24,968 nucleotides of DNA from JAVVPO01 sp036655715. Its GTDB lineage: Bacteria > Bacillota > Clostridia > Lachnospirales > Cellulosilyticaceae. How positions within the stretch are numbered: the stretch's first letter is position 1; each line of letters opens with the position of its first letter. The stretch lies in contig JAVVPO010000032.1 in the NCBI GenBank assembly GCA_036655715.1, positions 1 to 24,968 of the forward strand, read 5' to 3'. Shown here in pieces: positions 1 through 8,359 of the stretch. Under the pieces are notes generated by a model that had not been told where the DNA came from, did not search any database, and saw only the letters and a list, made by a program, of their open reading frames with translations. The translations under genes were made by a program, and so were the position numbers.

Positions 1-27
1 TGATTAAACCTTAAACTAAACACAAAA

Positions 28-60
28 AAATCTTACCTTTTCGTAGATTAAGTAAGATTT
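28..60 (-). other. Weak AT-rich stem-loop near left edge
   Basis: A 9-bp inverted repeat (28-36 pairs with 52-60) encloses a 15-nt loop. Read on the minus strand the stem is followed by a run of T residues (24-30 on the plus strand), which looks like an intrinsic terminator for leftward transcription. No minus-strand gene is visible to its right, so its function is unclear. It may be a chance structure in AT-rich DNA. Confidence 0.25.
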
Positions 61-195
61 AAAAACTATCTATTCATTTTCTAATATATATAGGTCTAAC
101 TTGTTTCACGAAATATTCCCCTCTTTAGTTCTGCTATTTTGACAAAAAAAATAACCTATATTTATTAATATTATTAATTTTTATCTATTATTTAT

Positions 196-224
196 TTGTT
201 AAATCTTTCAATTTAGATTATAAT
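196..224 (+). promoter_or_regulatory. Sigma-A promoter for threonine ammonia-lyase
   Basis: TTGTTA (196-201), a 17-bp spacer and a perfect TATAAT (219-224) lie just upstream of the gene. Transcription would start near 231, leaving a leader of about 25 nt with the Shine-Dalgarno GGGAGG at 242-247. A second possible -35/-10 pair, TTGACA (139-144) with TATTAA (163-168), lies further upstream. Confidence 0.6.
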
Positions 225-255
225 ATAAATCATAATTTAATGGGAGGTTTTTTGT

Positions 256-1455
256 ATGCATGCTCAATCAATTAAATCCGCTAGTGAAAAAATTAAAGAT
301 GTTGTTATAAAAACTCCACTCCTTCATAGCCCTGTCTTTTCTGCTATGTCTGGTAATGAGGTCTACATGAAATGTGAAAATCTTCAAATCACAGGCGCTT
401 ATAAGTTAAGAGGCGCACTAAATAAAATCCGCAGCCTATCTGAAGAGGATAAAAAGCAAGGCGTTGTTTGTTCTTCTGCCGGTAACCATGCACAAGGTGT
501 AGCTTATGCTGCCTCATTAGTTAAAGTAAAATCCACTATTGTTATGCCTGAAACTACACCTTATCTTAAAGTCCAATCAACTAAAGACTTTGGCGGAAAT
601 GTCGTTCTCTACGGTGGATGCTATGATGATGCTTACAATGAAGCAAAACGCATTGAAAACGAACAAGGTGCTACATTCATTCATCCATTCAATGATATTG
701 ATATTATTTATGGCCAAGGTACTGTAGGTCTTGAAATATTAGATGAAATTCCTGATGCAGATGTTATTATCTGTCCTATTGGTGGTGGTGGTTTAATTAG
801 CGGTGTGGCACTCTATGCTAAATCCATTAATCCTAATATCAAAGTAATTGGTGTACAAGCTGAAGGTGCTAATGCTATGGAGCGTAGCTTTAAATCAGGT
901 ATCTTAACAAGTCTAGATAATGTTAATACCATCGCTGAGGGTATTGCTGTAAAAAAACCTGGTGATGTAAGCTTTGAATTTATTAAAGAATATGTAGATG
1001 ATATTGTTACAGTAAAAGATAATTCTATTGTAGAAAGCCTTCTTATTCTTACAGAAAAACATAAATTAATGGCTGAAACATCTGGCGCTGCTTCTCTTGC
1101 TGCCCTTAAAAAGCTAGATATCAAAGGCAAAAAAGTTGTTTGTATCATTAGTGGTGGTAATATAGATATGTTAACTACTTCTGCACTTATCCGTAGTGGT
1201 CTTGTATCTCGTGGTAGACTTTTCTGCTTTACTGTAGAACTTCCAAATACACCAGGACAACTCTTTGAAGTGACTAAATTGCTTCGTGATGTCAGTGCAA
1301 ATGTTCTAGATCTTGAACATAATCAATTTAAAGCACGTAATCGCTTTAAAAATGTACTTCTTGAAGTAACAGTTGAAACAAATGGCTATGAACATATCCA
1401 ACGTATTAAAAATGCTTTTGACGAAAGTGGTTTCTATATTAACCAGCTTTATTAA
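256..1455 (+). CDS. ilvA: Threonine ammonia-lyase (threonine dehydratase), single ACT-type C-terminal domain
   Basis: PLP-dependent cytoplasmic enzyme that deaminates L-threonine to 2-oxobutyrate and ammonia (serine to pyruvate as a side reaction). The 399-aa protein has the fold-type II PLP core: the Schiff-base lysine is K50 in ITGAYKLRGA, the substrate loop is SSAGNHAQG (residues 73-81), and the phosphate-binding glycine loop GGGGLISG lies near residue 175. A SGGN segment near 300 contacts the cofactor. Roughly residues 325-399 form one ACT-like regulatory domain. This short architecture is usual for catabolic or single-domain forms of about 400 aa; the long biosynthetic IlvA has two ACT-like domains, so a tdcB-like catabolic role is possible. 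The start is supported by GGGAGG 8 nt upstream. It is a single-gene unit closed by a strong hairpin. A putative Ser/Thr-type permease lies 2 kb downstream; a functional link is inference. Confidence 0.93.
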   Translation: MHAQSIKSASEKIKDVVIKTPLLHSPVFSAMSGNEVYMKCENLQITGAYKLRGALNKIRSLSEEDKKQGVVCSSAGNHAQGVAYAASLVKVKSTIVMPETTPYLKVQSTKDFGGNVVLYGGCYDDAYNEAKRIENEQGATFIHPFNDIDIIYGQGTVGLEILDEIPDADVIICPIGGGGLISGVALYAKSINPNIKVIGVQAEGANAMERSFKSGILTSLDNVNTIAEGIAVKKPGDVSFEFIKEYVDDIVTVKDNSIVESLLILTEKHKLMAETSGAASLAALKKLDIKGKKVVCIISGGNIDMLTTSALIRSGLVSRGRLFCFTVELPNTPGQLFEVTKLLRDVSANVLDLEHNQFKARNRFKNVLLEVTVETNGYEHIQRIKNAFDESGFYINQLY

Positions 1456-1489
1456 ACAAAAAAACGGCTTGCTTAGCCGTTTTTTTGTT
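1455..1489. terminator. Bidirectional intrinsic terminator between ilvA and the hexokinase gene
   Basis: A perfect 15-bp stem (1455-1469 with 1475-1489) has a 5-nt loop and a run of seven A residues on the left arm and seven T residues on the right arm. It therefore makes a U-tract in either direction. It starts at the last base of the ilvA stop codon and would also end leftward transcription from the convergent hexokinase gene. Confidence 0.9.
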
Positions 1490-1590
1490 ATTCTTCTTTA
1501 TTTACATTGCCTATCTTGTCTACTCAACCCTTTGAACCACACCTTCTAGCACACTAAATATTCTTAACAAATACATGTGCTAGCTATCAA

Positions 1591-2886
1591 CTAGCTATTA
1601 GATAAAGCCGCAATAGCCGTTCCTATAAGATTAAGATCTTCTCCTTTTAAAAACTCATAATATCTATGATTTTCTTCTGTTAAGTATTCTCTCATATATC
1701 TATCAAGTTTTTCTCTATATTGTTTAAGCTTATAGAAAGTAGTTCCTTCAGCTACAATAGCTACAGGCTTACAAGGATTGGATCCTGCTCCTGTTTTAAG
1801 AATCATCGCACTTAATTTAATAGCACATACTTTAGCCGCTCTTTCAATTAACGCATCTATGATTTGATAGATACTACTTCTATCTGCTTCTATATAAACG
1901 GTTTTTACAAAACTATTATTCGCGTCGTAAGGATCATACATAAAATGATTCACATCAATAAGTTCCGCCTCTTTCATTTCCAGCAGTGCTTGGGCACAGT
2001 TTTCTGATACTAACCCGCCTCTAGCTGCTGCATGTAATACTTCTAGCGTAATAGGCCCTAAGTATCTTCCACTTACCATCTTTTCAAATTGATAGTCTCC
2101 TGGATTATTGGTGGTTTGGTCAAATGCTTTATCAATTATCCCACGTGGTAATTGATTATAGGCCCCTGACTCTGTATTAACAATCATTGTACCTTCTAAC
2201 CCATCACTATCTATCTTGCTAATCTGACTAACATTCTCTATGTAACATACATTTGTTCCTGTTCCAAATATAAAACCCATATATCCATCAAATATTCTAT
2301 GGCTACTAATACCTTGCCCACCAAGTAAAGTTGCTACTGTATCATTTAGAATAACAATTTTTCTATCCTTACCATCTATTGTTTTAAGGCCCTTTACTAA
2401 GTTAGCTCCTATTTTTTCTCCTACTACTTCTGGTGCTTTAACCTCTTTAGACCAGCGAAGAAGTGTCCCATCTTTATCTCTACTTATCTCTGTTGGATAA
2501 GAAAAACAGAATCCCACATCTGTACCTTTACTAGCCACTTCTTTTGTATAATCCACCATTGTATTAAAAAATGCCTCTTTACTTAATTCTTCTTTAATCC
2601 CTGGCATCTGTTTCTTATCAAAATCACTAATTTGAACCTGCATATCTTTAGTGAATTCCACAAGCCCTACCCTAAAGTTAGTTCCACCCGCATCAATAAC
2701 CACAGCCTTTGTCTCTGTAGGAATATCATTAGCTACGGTAAGATAAGTAGGAATCATCTCCAAACTACTTTCTCTTCCCTCAAGCCCTCTTTTCATTTCC
2801 TCTATGAATTTCTTACACTCTACATCCATATTAATGTCCTTATAATACATTCCATGCTGTTTTAAAAATTTTTCAACTTTATTCAT
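1591..2886 (-). CDS. Eukaryotic-type hexokinase (Hexokinase_1/_2 family)
   Basis: Predicted ATP-dependent hexokinase that phosphorylates glucose or related hexoses in the cytoplasm. The 431-aa protein carries the eukaryotic hexokinase signature rather than the ROK or bacterial Glk pattern: phosphate-binding DAGGTNFRVG (65-74), sugar-binding segment CFSYP (127-131), LNDTVATLL with the catalytic Asp at 182, a GTGTNVCYIE loop (208-217) resembling the hexokinase GTGSNACY motif, NTESGAYNQLPRG near 240, an FEKMVSGRYLG segment, and a C-terminal EGTTFYKL element resembling the GSVYK adenine-site motif. It is slightly shorter than yeast enzymes (about 480 aa). The start has AAGGGG 9 nt upstream. It has its own promoter and shares the terminator at 1455-1489. 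Substrate preference cannot be read from sequence. Confidence 0.88.
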   Translation of the reverse strand: MNKVEKFLKQHGMYYKDINMDVECKKFIEEMKRGLEGRESSLEMIPTYLTVANDIPTETKAVVIDAGGTNFRVGLVEFTKDMQVQISDFDKKQMPGIKEELSKEAFFNTMVDYTKEVASKGTDVGFCFSYPTEISRDKDGTLLRWSKEVKAPEVVGEKIGANLVKGLKTIDGKDRKIVILNDTVATLLGGQGISSHRIFDGYMGFIFGTGTNVCYIENVSQISKIDSDGLEGTMIVNTESGAYNQLPRGIIDKAFDQTTNNPGDYQFEKMVSGRYLGPITLEVLHAAARGGLVSENCAQALLEMKEAELIDVNHFMYDPYDANNSFVKTVYIEADRSSIYQIIDALIERAAKVCAIKLSAMILKTGAGSNPCKPVAIVAEGTTFYKLKQYREKLDRYMREYLTEENHRYYEFLKGEDLNLIGTAIAALSNS

Positions 2887-2927
2887 TTATTTCAACCCCT
2901 TCTTCTATCTGTTATTACTCTCTATTT

Positions 2928-2956
2928 ATCATATCATGTATACTTTATTTAGTTAA
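2928..2956 (-). promoter_or_regulatory. Candidate sigma-A promoter for the hexokinase gene
   Basis: On the minus strand TTAACT (2951-2956), a 17-bp spacer and TATGAT (2928-2933) match the sigma-A consensus at 4/6 and 5/6. Transcription would begin near 2921, about 35 nt before the hexokinase ATG. Confidence 0.5.
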
Positions 2957-2984
2957 TAATTGTTTTACACTTTTCAAAATTTAT

Positions 2985-3122
2985 TTATATATATTTTTTG
3001 TTCTGATAAATAAAATCCCCTCTATTGGTCTGGCTAAATAAATCCATAAACTTACTAAATATCCCACCTACTAAGCTTTGGTCATTATTAATAGCTACAG
3101 TCGTTGCACCTGATATACTCAT
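2985..3122 (-). CDS. Small hypothetical protein, 45 aa
   Basis: A 45-codon ORF starting MSISGATTVAINND and ending QNKKYI. The ATG has a good Shine-Dalgarno (AGAGGTG, 3128-3134) 5 nt upstream, which is the main reason to list it. The product is mildly amphipathic (SLVGGIFSKFMDLF in the middle) without a clear signal peptide or transmembrane span. I do not recognise a family. It lies between two genes with their own promoters, and no convincing promoter of its own was found. It could be a genuine small peptide or a chance ORF. Confidence 0.45.
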   Translation of the reverse strand: MSISGATTVAINNDQSLVGGIFSKFMDLFSQTNRGDFIYQNKKYI

Positions 3123-3461
3123 CTTTTCACCTCTATATTATTTTTTAAATTCTCTTAACGTTAACCTTATGCTTTCATACTAACGCAACATTGTTTCACT
3201 GCAAATACATTAACGAAATATTGTTTTATAAATATACAAAATTTAATTTGTAACTTTACCACTATAAAGTGTAAAAATTATCTATAGCTTTTCTTAATAT
3301 CTTTATTATTTTTATTAGTTAATAACTATCTTATTTTCATCTCATTGTAATAATCATACAACTAAAATTTATTTATCTTATTTTTTTTGTACTTATTTTA
3401 TCTTTAATCAAAGTAAGTCTGATTATTTAGTCTTTATGTTTTTAATTTCCTAAAATTTTAT
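3123..3461. other. AT-rich intergenic stretch, nothing identified
   Basis: About 340 bases with very high A+T content between the small ORF and the permease promoter. It contains a short palindrome TTAACGTTAA near 3157-3166 and several TTAACG-like words, but no convincing ORF, riboswitch, terminator or promoter. Confidence 0.5.
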
Positions 3462-3491
3462 TTGCCAGGTTATCTTTCTTATTGCTATACT
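3462..3491 (+). promoter_or_regulatory. Sigma-A promoter for the amino-acid permease
   Basis: TTGCCA (3462-3467), an 18-bp spacer and TATACT (3486-3491) each match the sigma-A consensus at 5 of 6 positions. Transcription would start near 3498, giving a leader of about 74 nt. A possible weak Shine-Dalgarno AAAGGAG lies at 3555-3561, 10 nt before the ATG. Confidence 0.55.
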
Positions 3492-3571
3492 GTATACATC
3501 GTTAACGCCTTTCTTAGATGTCCAAGACTTAAGATTGTGCCCAAACTTATTGATAAAGGAGTATTAATTTT

Positions 3572-4906
3572 ATGAAAAAAACTGAATATGGTTTATTTAC
3601 AGCCATTGGTATGATTGTTGGTATTGTTATCGGATCTGGAATATTCTTCAAAAGTGATAACATCCTTGTTGCAACGGGTGGTAGTATTTCACTTGGTGTA
3701 TTAGTCTTTTGCCTTGCTGCTGTTAGTATTATTTTTGGTAGTTTAAGTATTGCTGAATTAGCTTCTCGTACCTCTAAAGCAGGAGGTATTATTACATATG
3801 CTGAAACTTCTTATGGTCCAGCAGCTGGATGTGCCTTTGGCTGGTTTCATACCTTTTTATACTATCCAACACTTATTGCAGTCGTTTCTTGGGTAACAGG
3901 TATCTATACTTGCATCCTATTCGGCTTAGAAGGCACTTTAGAAATGCAAGTAGGTATTGGATTTGCAGTAACTATTACACTATTTATTGTGAATGTCCTT
4001 TCCGCTAAACTAGGTGGATATATTCAAAACGGTGCAACCGTTATTAAGCTTATTCCATTAATCATCATGGCTATAGCAGGCCTCACTTTAGGTGATCCAA
4101 GTTCCATTACTATCAGTGATGTAACTCAAATGCAGTCTACTGGATGGATTGCAGCTATTGCGCCAATCGCCTTTTCTTTTGATGGTTGGATTATAGCAAC
4201 TTCTATTAGCCACGAAATTAAAGATGCAAAGAAAAACTTACCATTAGCCCTTATCTTTGCACCTATCTTTATCCTTATTATCTACGTACTTTATTTTATT
4301 GGTATCAGTATTTTTGTTGGTCCTGAAAATGTAATGGCTCTTGGAGATGCCCATGTAGATTCAGCTGCTATTACACTTTTTGGTGCTTCTGGTGCTAAGC
4401 TCATCCTTGTATTCGTTATTGTCTCTATCATGGGAACAGTAAATGGACTTATCATGGGTATGACAAGATTACCTTACTCTCTAGCTATAAGAGATATGTT
4501 TCCCAAATCTGAGTACGTAGCTAAGGTAAATAGCAATTTAGGTATGCCTGTTATCTCAGCTGTAGTAGCTTTTGTTATTTGTATCTTCTGGACAGGTATG
4601 CATTACTTCACTCAAAAGTTTGGCTTACTTCCCAACTCTGATATTTCTGAGATTTCTATTACAATCAACTATGTAGGCTATATCATTCTCTATGTATACG
4701 TCTTCAAACTTGGTCGTCAAGGTGAAATCAAAGGTATCTGGCGAGGTGTCATTAATCCAATCCTTGCTACTTTAGGTTCTCTTATGATTCTATTTGGTAG
4801 TATGGGAAATCCATTATTCTGGAAATACGCAGTAGCTTGTGCATTACTTATTATAAGTGCCATTGTATTTTGGAATAATAAATCTAAAAAATTGAATACT
4901 AACTAA
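3572..4906 (+). CDS. APC-superfamily amino-acid permease (SteT/LAT-like)
   Basis: Predicted integral membrane transporter of the amino acid-polyamine-organocation superfamily (AA_permease_2 type), 444 aa with about 12 hydrophobic helices. TM1 carries the family's GIVIGSGIFF substrate-binding loop (about residues 17-26), and the TM2 end has AELASRTSKAGGIITYAE, the pattern seen in L-type antiporters such as the Bacillus subtilis serine/threonine exchanger SteT. FSFDGWIIA (TM6 region) is the second unwound substrate segment. The start has AAAGGAG upstream. The gene is monocistronic, with its own promoter and a 26-bp terminator stem. Amino-acid specificity is not determinable; proximity to threonine ammonia-lyase makes Ser/Thr plausible only as inference. 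Confidence 0.85.
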   Translation: MKKTEYGLFTAIGMIVGIVIGSGIFFKSDNILVATGGSISLGVLVFCLAAVSIIFGSLSIAELASRTSKAGGIITYAETSYGPAAGCAFGWFHTFLYYPTLIAVVSWVTGIYTCILFGLEGTLEMQVGIGFAVTITLFIVNVLSAKLGGYIQNGATVIKLIPLIIMAIAGLTLGDPSSITISDVTQMQSTGWIAAIAPIAFSFDGWIIATSISHEIKDAKKNLPLALIFAPIFILIIYVLYFIGISIFVGPENVMALGDAHVDSAAITLFGASGAKLILVFVIVSIMGTVNGLIMGMTRLPYSLAIRDMFPKSEYVAKVNSNLGMPVISAVVAFVICIFWTGMHYFTQKFGLLPNSDISEISITINYVGYIILYVYVFKLGRQGEIKGIWRGVINPILATLGSLMILFGSMGNPLFWKYAVACALLIISAIVFWNNKSKKLNTN

Positions 4907-4937
4907 ACTTATTGTCACCAAGTTAGCTATTAAGTTT

Positions 4938-4994
4938 AGCAAATTAAAAAAGAGCAAAGTATGAAAAACATACTTTGCTCTTTTTTAATTTGCT
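4938..4994. terminator. 26-bp bidirectional terminator overlapping the clpB stop codon
   Basis: A perfect 26-bp stem (4938-4963 with 4969-4994) has a 5-nt A loop. A-rich and T-rich arms give a U-tract in both directions. It ends the rightward permease transcript and also contains the last two sense codons and stop codon of the leftward clpB gene. Confidence 0.92.
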
Positions 4995-7591
4995 TCTATA
5001 GTCACTTTAAGTTCATCATCCTGATAGTCTACTACAAATACAGTAAAAGGTTCTACATCGTTAGCAATAAGCATTCTTGCAATGAGTGTTTCTACTTTCC
5101 TCTGTAAAAATCTTTTAAGCGGCCTTGCTCCAAATATAGGATCAAATCCTTGATCTGCTATATAAACCTTAGCTGACTGCGTAAGCTTGACTGATAACTG
5201 CTTTTCACTCAAACGCTTTTGTAAATCCTTAATAAGAAGATCTACTATTTGTATAATTTCAGCCTTATCAAGTGGTTTATAAAGAACAATCTCATCTAAA
5301 CGATTAAGGAATTCTGGTCTGAAATGCATTTTAAGTCTTGCATTAACCTGCTCCTCTATATCTTCTGCCATTTCGCCTTGCTCATTAATACCTTCTAATA
5401 TAAGATCTGAACCTATATTAGAGGTAAGAATAATAATGGTATTTTTAAAGTCTACTGTACGCCCTTTTGAATCTGTGATACGCCCATCATCCAATACTTG
5501 AAGTAATACATTAAATACATCAGAATGCGCTTTTTCTACTTCATCAAATAGAAGAACTGCATAAGGCCTCCTTCTAACTGCTTCAGTTAACTGGCCACCT
5601 TCATCATAACCAACATAACCTGGAGGTGCTCCAATAAGTCTTGCTACTGAATGCTTCTCCATGTACTCACTCATATCTATACGAATTATGCTATTTTCAT
5701 CATCAAATAAAGATTCTGCCAGAGCTTTAGCCAGTTCTGTCTTCCCTACACCTGTAGGTCCTAAGAATAAAAATGAGCCAATAGGTCTTCTAGGGTCTTT
5801 GATGCCCGCACGTGCTCTGATAATAGCATCTGTAACTTTAGCAACAGCCTCTTCTTGACCAATTACCCTTTCATGTAGAATCTCATCTAACCTTAGGAGC
5901 TTGTGGCGTTCTCCTTCTACCAGTTTTGTGACCGGAATATGTGTCCACCTAGAAATAATTTTGGCAATCTCTTCTTCATTAACCTTATCTCTTAACAACC
6001 CACCTTCTCCTAGGTTGTGTACTCTCTCTTCAGCCTCCATAAGTTGTTTTTGAAGGTTTGGTATAATGCCATACTTTAATTCAGCTGCCTTATTGAAATC
6101 ATATTCCCTCTCAGCTTTTTGCATCTTTCCAGCGCTTTGCTCAATTTCTTCTTTAAGCGCTCTTACAGATGTGATTAGGCCTTTCTCATGCTCCCATTTC
6201 ATTTTCATGCTATGAAGCTTATCACGTAAATCTGCTAGTTCTTTTTGAACTTCTTTAAGCTTTTCCCTGGAAATAGCATCTTCTTCTTTTCTTAATGCAG
6301 TCTCTGCTATTTCAAGTTGCATGCCTTTCCTTGTAATTTCATCCAATTCAATTGGCATAGAGTCTATCTCTGTACGTAGCATCGCGCATGCCTCATCTAC
6401 AAGGTCAATAGCTTTATCTGGCAAAAATCTATCTGATAAGTATCTATCTGATAAAGTTGCTGCCGCTATAAGCGCCTTATCCTGGATCTGTACCCCATGA
6501 TAGATTTCATAGCGTTCTTTTAGACCACGTAGTATAGCTATGGTATCTTCTACTGTTGGCTCTGATACCATGACAGGTTGGAAACGACGCTCTAATGCTG
6601 CATCTGCTTCTATATATTTTCTATGCTCATTAAGTGTTGTTGCCCCTATACAGTGAAGTTCCCCGCGGGCAAGCATAGGCTTAAGTAAGTTCCCTGCATC
6701 CATAGAGCCTTCTGTTTTTCCTGCTCCAACAATATTATGAATTTCATCTATAAAAAGAATAATTCGACCTTCACTCTTTTTGATTTCATCTAATACTGCT
6801 TTAAGTCTTTCTTCAAACTCTCCACGAAACTTAGCCCCTGCAATCAGCGCTCCCATATCTAACGAGAAAATAGTCTTCTCTTTCAAGCTTTCTGGTACAT
6901 CTCCATGGACAATACGCTGTGCTAGCCCTTCCGCAATCGCAGTCTTACCCACTCCTGGTTCACCAATAAGCACCGGATTATTTTTAGTCTTACGTGATAA
7001 GATCCGGATAACATTTCGAATCTCACTATCACGCCCAATGACAGGGTCAAGCTTCCCATCCTTTGCACGTGCTACTAAATCATATCCATATTTAGAAAGT
7101 ACATCATACGTTCCTTCTGGCATATCACTTGTTACGTGTGTATTCCCTTTCACTTGTTTAAGGACTTCATGAAAATTCTTTTTGTTAATATTATAAGCTC
7201 TGAAAATATTACTTACTTCATAATTAGCCTGCTCAATTAAAGCTAGCATAAGATGCTCAACAGAAATATATTGATCACCCATTTTCTCTGCTATTTTTTC
7301 ACTTTTCACTAACATCTTATCTGTATCTGTTGAAACATAAATTTTGTCAGGCTCTCTACCAGGTCCACTTACTTTTGCTTTTTTATTAATTGCCCCTACC
7401 GTAGCATTGATAACTGAATCAATATCTATATTCATTTTTGTAAGAATACTACCAATAAGTCCATCTTCTTGGTTTAAAAGGGCATATAAAATATGCTCTT
7501 GATCGATTTGCATATTTTGATGCTCTATAGCTATAGATTGCGCCTCACTAATTGCTTCTAATGAACGCTGAGTAAATTTTTGCATATTCAT
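4985..7591 (-). CDS. clpB: ATP-dependent chaperone ClpB (disaggregase)
   Basis: Hexameric AAA+ disaggregase that threads aggregated proteins through its pore together with DnaK. The 868-aa protein is full length. It has a Clp N-domain (about 1-145), AAA1 with Walker A GEPGVGKTA (210-218) and Walker B ILFIDE (278-283), a long charged coiled-coil middle domain (about 400-525) that distinguishes ClpB from ClpA/ClpC, AAA2 with Walker A GPTGVGKTE (near 605), and a GARPLKR sensor-2 region near the C-terminus. The pore loop GYVGYDEGG is present in AAA2. The start has AAAGGAGG 7 nt upstream. Only 34 bp separate it from the upstream RHH gene, and there is no room for an independent promoter, so the two are probably co-transcribed. 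No CIRCE (HrcA) or CtsR-type operator was seen. Confidence 0.97.
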   Translation of the reverse strand: MNMQKFTQRSLEAISEAQSIAIEHQNMQIDQEHILYALLNQEDGLIGSILTKMNIDIDSVINATVGAINKKAKVSGPGREPDKIYVSTDTDKMLVKSEKIAEKMGDQYISVEHLMLALIEQANYEVSNIFRAYNINKKNFHEVLKQVKGNTHVTSDMPEGTYDVLSKYGYDLVARAKDGKLDPVIGRDSEIRNVIRILSRKTKNNPVLIGEPGVGKTAIAEGLAQRIVHGDVPESLKEKTIFSLDMGALIAGAKFRGEFEERLKAVLDEIKKSEGRIILFIDEIHNIVGAGKTEGSMDAGNLLKPMLARGELHCIGATTLNEHRKYIEADAALERRFQPVMVSEPTVEDTIAILRGLKERYEIYHGVQIQDKALIAAATLSDRYLSDRFLPDKAIDLVDEACAMLRTEIDSMPIELDEITRKGMQLEIAETALRKEEDAISREKLKEVQKELADLRDKLHSMKMKWEHEKGLITSVRALKEEIEQSAGKMQKAEREYDFNKAAELKYGIIPNLQKQLMEAEERVHNLGEGGLLRDKVNEEEIAKIISRWTHIPVTKLVEGERHKLLRLDEILHERVIGQEEAVAKVTDAIIRARAGIKDPRRPIGSFLFLGPTGVGKTELAKALAESLFDDENSIIRIDMSEYMEKHSVARLIGAPPGYVGYDEGGQLTEAVRRRPYAVLLFDEVEKAHSDVFNVLLQVLDDGRITDSKGRTVDFKNTIIILTSNIGSDLILEGINEQGEMAEDIEEQVNARLKMHFRPEFLNRLDEIVLYKPLDKAEIIQIVDLLIKDLQKRLSEKQLSVKLTQSAKVYIADQGFDPIFGARPLKRFLQRKVETLIARMLIANDVEPFTVFVVDYQDDELKVTIEAN

Positions 7592-7625
7592 ATTTAGTCC
7601 TCCTTTTAATTTCTAATCATTATTT

Positions 7626-8273
7626 TTATAATTTAATTTTTGTATGCTTATAATAGTTATAGTAATGTTCATCTAGTATATAAATAATTTCTTTATTTTT
7701 ACTCATTTGTATCAAGTAAATCTTAAGTCCTTCATCTAAAACTTTGATATAATCTGAAATAGCTTCAGCTATTTCTTCTGGTGTATATAACTTTTCATCT
7801 TGTCTTAAAAGTTTTCTTGACCATTTTGCACCTTGCTCCATATCCCATTTTTTTTGATCATACTTCTCTTCTATTTTTATCCAAATTTCAAAAAAATTTG
7901 TTAGATATTCATAAAGCAAGCCACTCTGTGTGCGGGATATCACTTTTAGTTCTCCTATATTATCATCTTGCCCTCTATATAAGTTAACGGCATAGCGAAT
8001 GGTCGGATTATACTTGTATCTTAATACACTCCTAATACTTATCATCGTATCCGATGCTTGGCTTTGGACTTGAAAATTACTGTATCCATTTAACAATTTT
8101 TCCATTGTATCAAAAACATCTTGCATATGCATTTCAGGGGTAACTACCGCTACCTTTTCAGCCAAAATTTGATTAATAAGATTGGACCTACTTGTATTCA
8201 TAGAATACGCAAGTGTATCAATCGCCTCTATAATGTCATCCATTAGAACTATACTGTAAACACTTTTTTTCAC
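7626..8273 (-). CDS. Ribbon-helix-helix domain protein of unknown function, upstream of clpB
   Basis: The chosen GTG start (8273) gives 215 aa and has AAAGGGG 7 nt upstream. A longer reading to 8324 would start at a TTG that is itself the -35 box of a near-consensus promoter, so I reject it. Residues 3-40 look like a ribbon-helix-helix DNA-binding fold: a beta strand SVYSIVL, helix DDIIEAIDTLAYSM, then NTSRSNLINQIL for the second helix. The remaining 170 residues are mixed charged/aromatic with helical character (KIEEKYDQKKWDMEQ, TPEEIAEAISDYIKVL) and match no family I recognise. It is the first gene of a unit with clpB. A role as autoregulator or clpB regulator is inference from domain and position. 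Confidence 0.75.
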   Translation of the reverse strand: MKKSVYSIVLMDDIIEAIDTLAYSMNTSRSNLINQILAEKVAVVTPEMHMQDVFDTMEKLLNGYSNFQVQSQASDTMISIRSVLRYKYNPTIRYAVNLYRGQDDNIGELKVISRTQSGLLYEYLTNFFEIWIKIEEKYDQKKWDMEQGAKWSRKLLRQDEKLYTPEEIAEAISDYIKVLDEGLKIYLIQMSKNKEIIYILDEHYYNYYKHTKIKL

Positions 8274-8295
8274 TCCATCACCCCTTTCTAAATTT

Positions 8296-8324
8296 ATTGT
8301 ATCTCTTTTTATTTTTCTAGTCAA
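8296..8324 (-). promoter_or_regulatory. Near-consensus sigma-A promoter of the RHH-clpB unit
   Basis: On the minus strand TTGACT (8319-8324), exactly 17 bp, then TACAAT (8296-8301); both hexamers match at 5 of 6. Transcription would start near 8289, leaving a leader of about 15-20 nt that contains the AAAGGGG site for the GTG start at 8273. Confidence 0.75.
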
Positions 8325-8327
8325 TAT

Positions 8328-8359
8328 AATTATATAATTATTCTTACGAATTATATAAT
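8328..8359 (-). promoter_or_regulatory. Candidate operator: AATTATATAAT direct repeats spaced 21 bp
   Basis: The 11-mer AATTATATAAT occurs at 8328-8338 and again at 8349-8359, exactly 21 bp (two helical turns) apart, immediately upstream of the -35 box of the RHH-clpB promoter. Each copy is nearly palindromic. Ribbon-helix-helix proteins commonly bind short tandem sites, so this could be an autoregulatory operator; it could also serve as an UP element. The AT-rich background lowers confidence. Confidence 0.4.

Noticed and set aside
813..1148. 111-aa minus-strand frame inside the threonine ammonia-lyase gene
   Set aside because: It lies wholly within a well-supported gene on the opposite strand, has no ribosome site and resembles no protein; it is a shadow of the plus-strand codons.
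3150..3240. Operator made of TTAACG-like words upstream of the permease
   Set aside because: The words are short, irregularly spaced and expected by chance in DNA this AT-rich.
7592..7625. CIRCE or CtsR heat-shock operator before clpB
   Set aside because: No TTAGCACTC-type dyad or GGTCAAA tandem repeat is visible here or upstream of the RHH gene.
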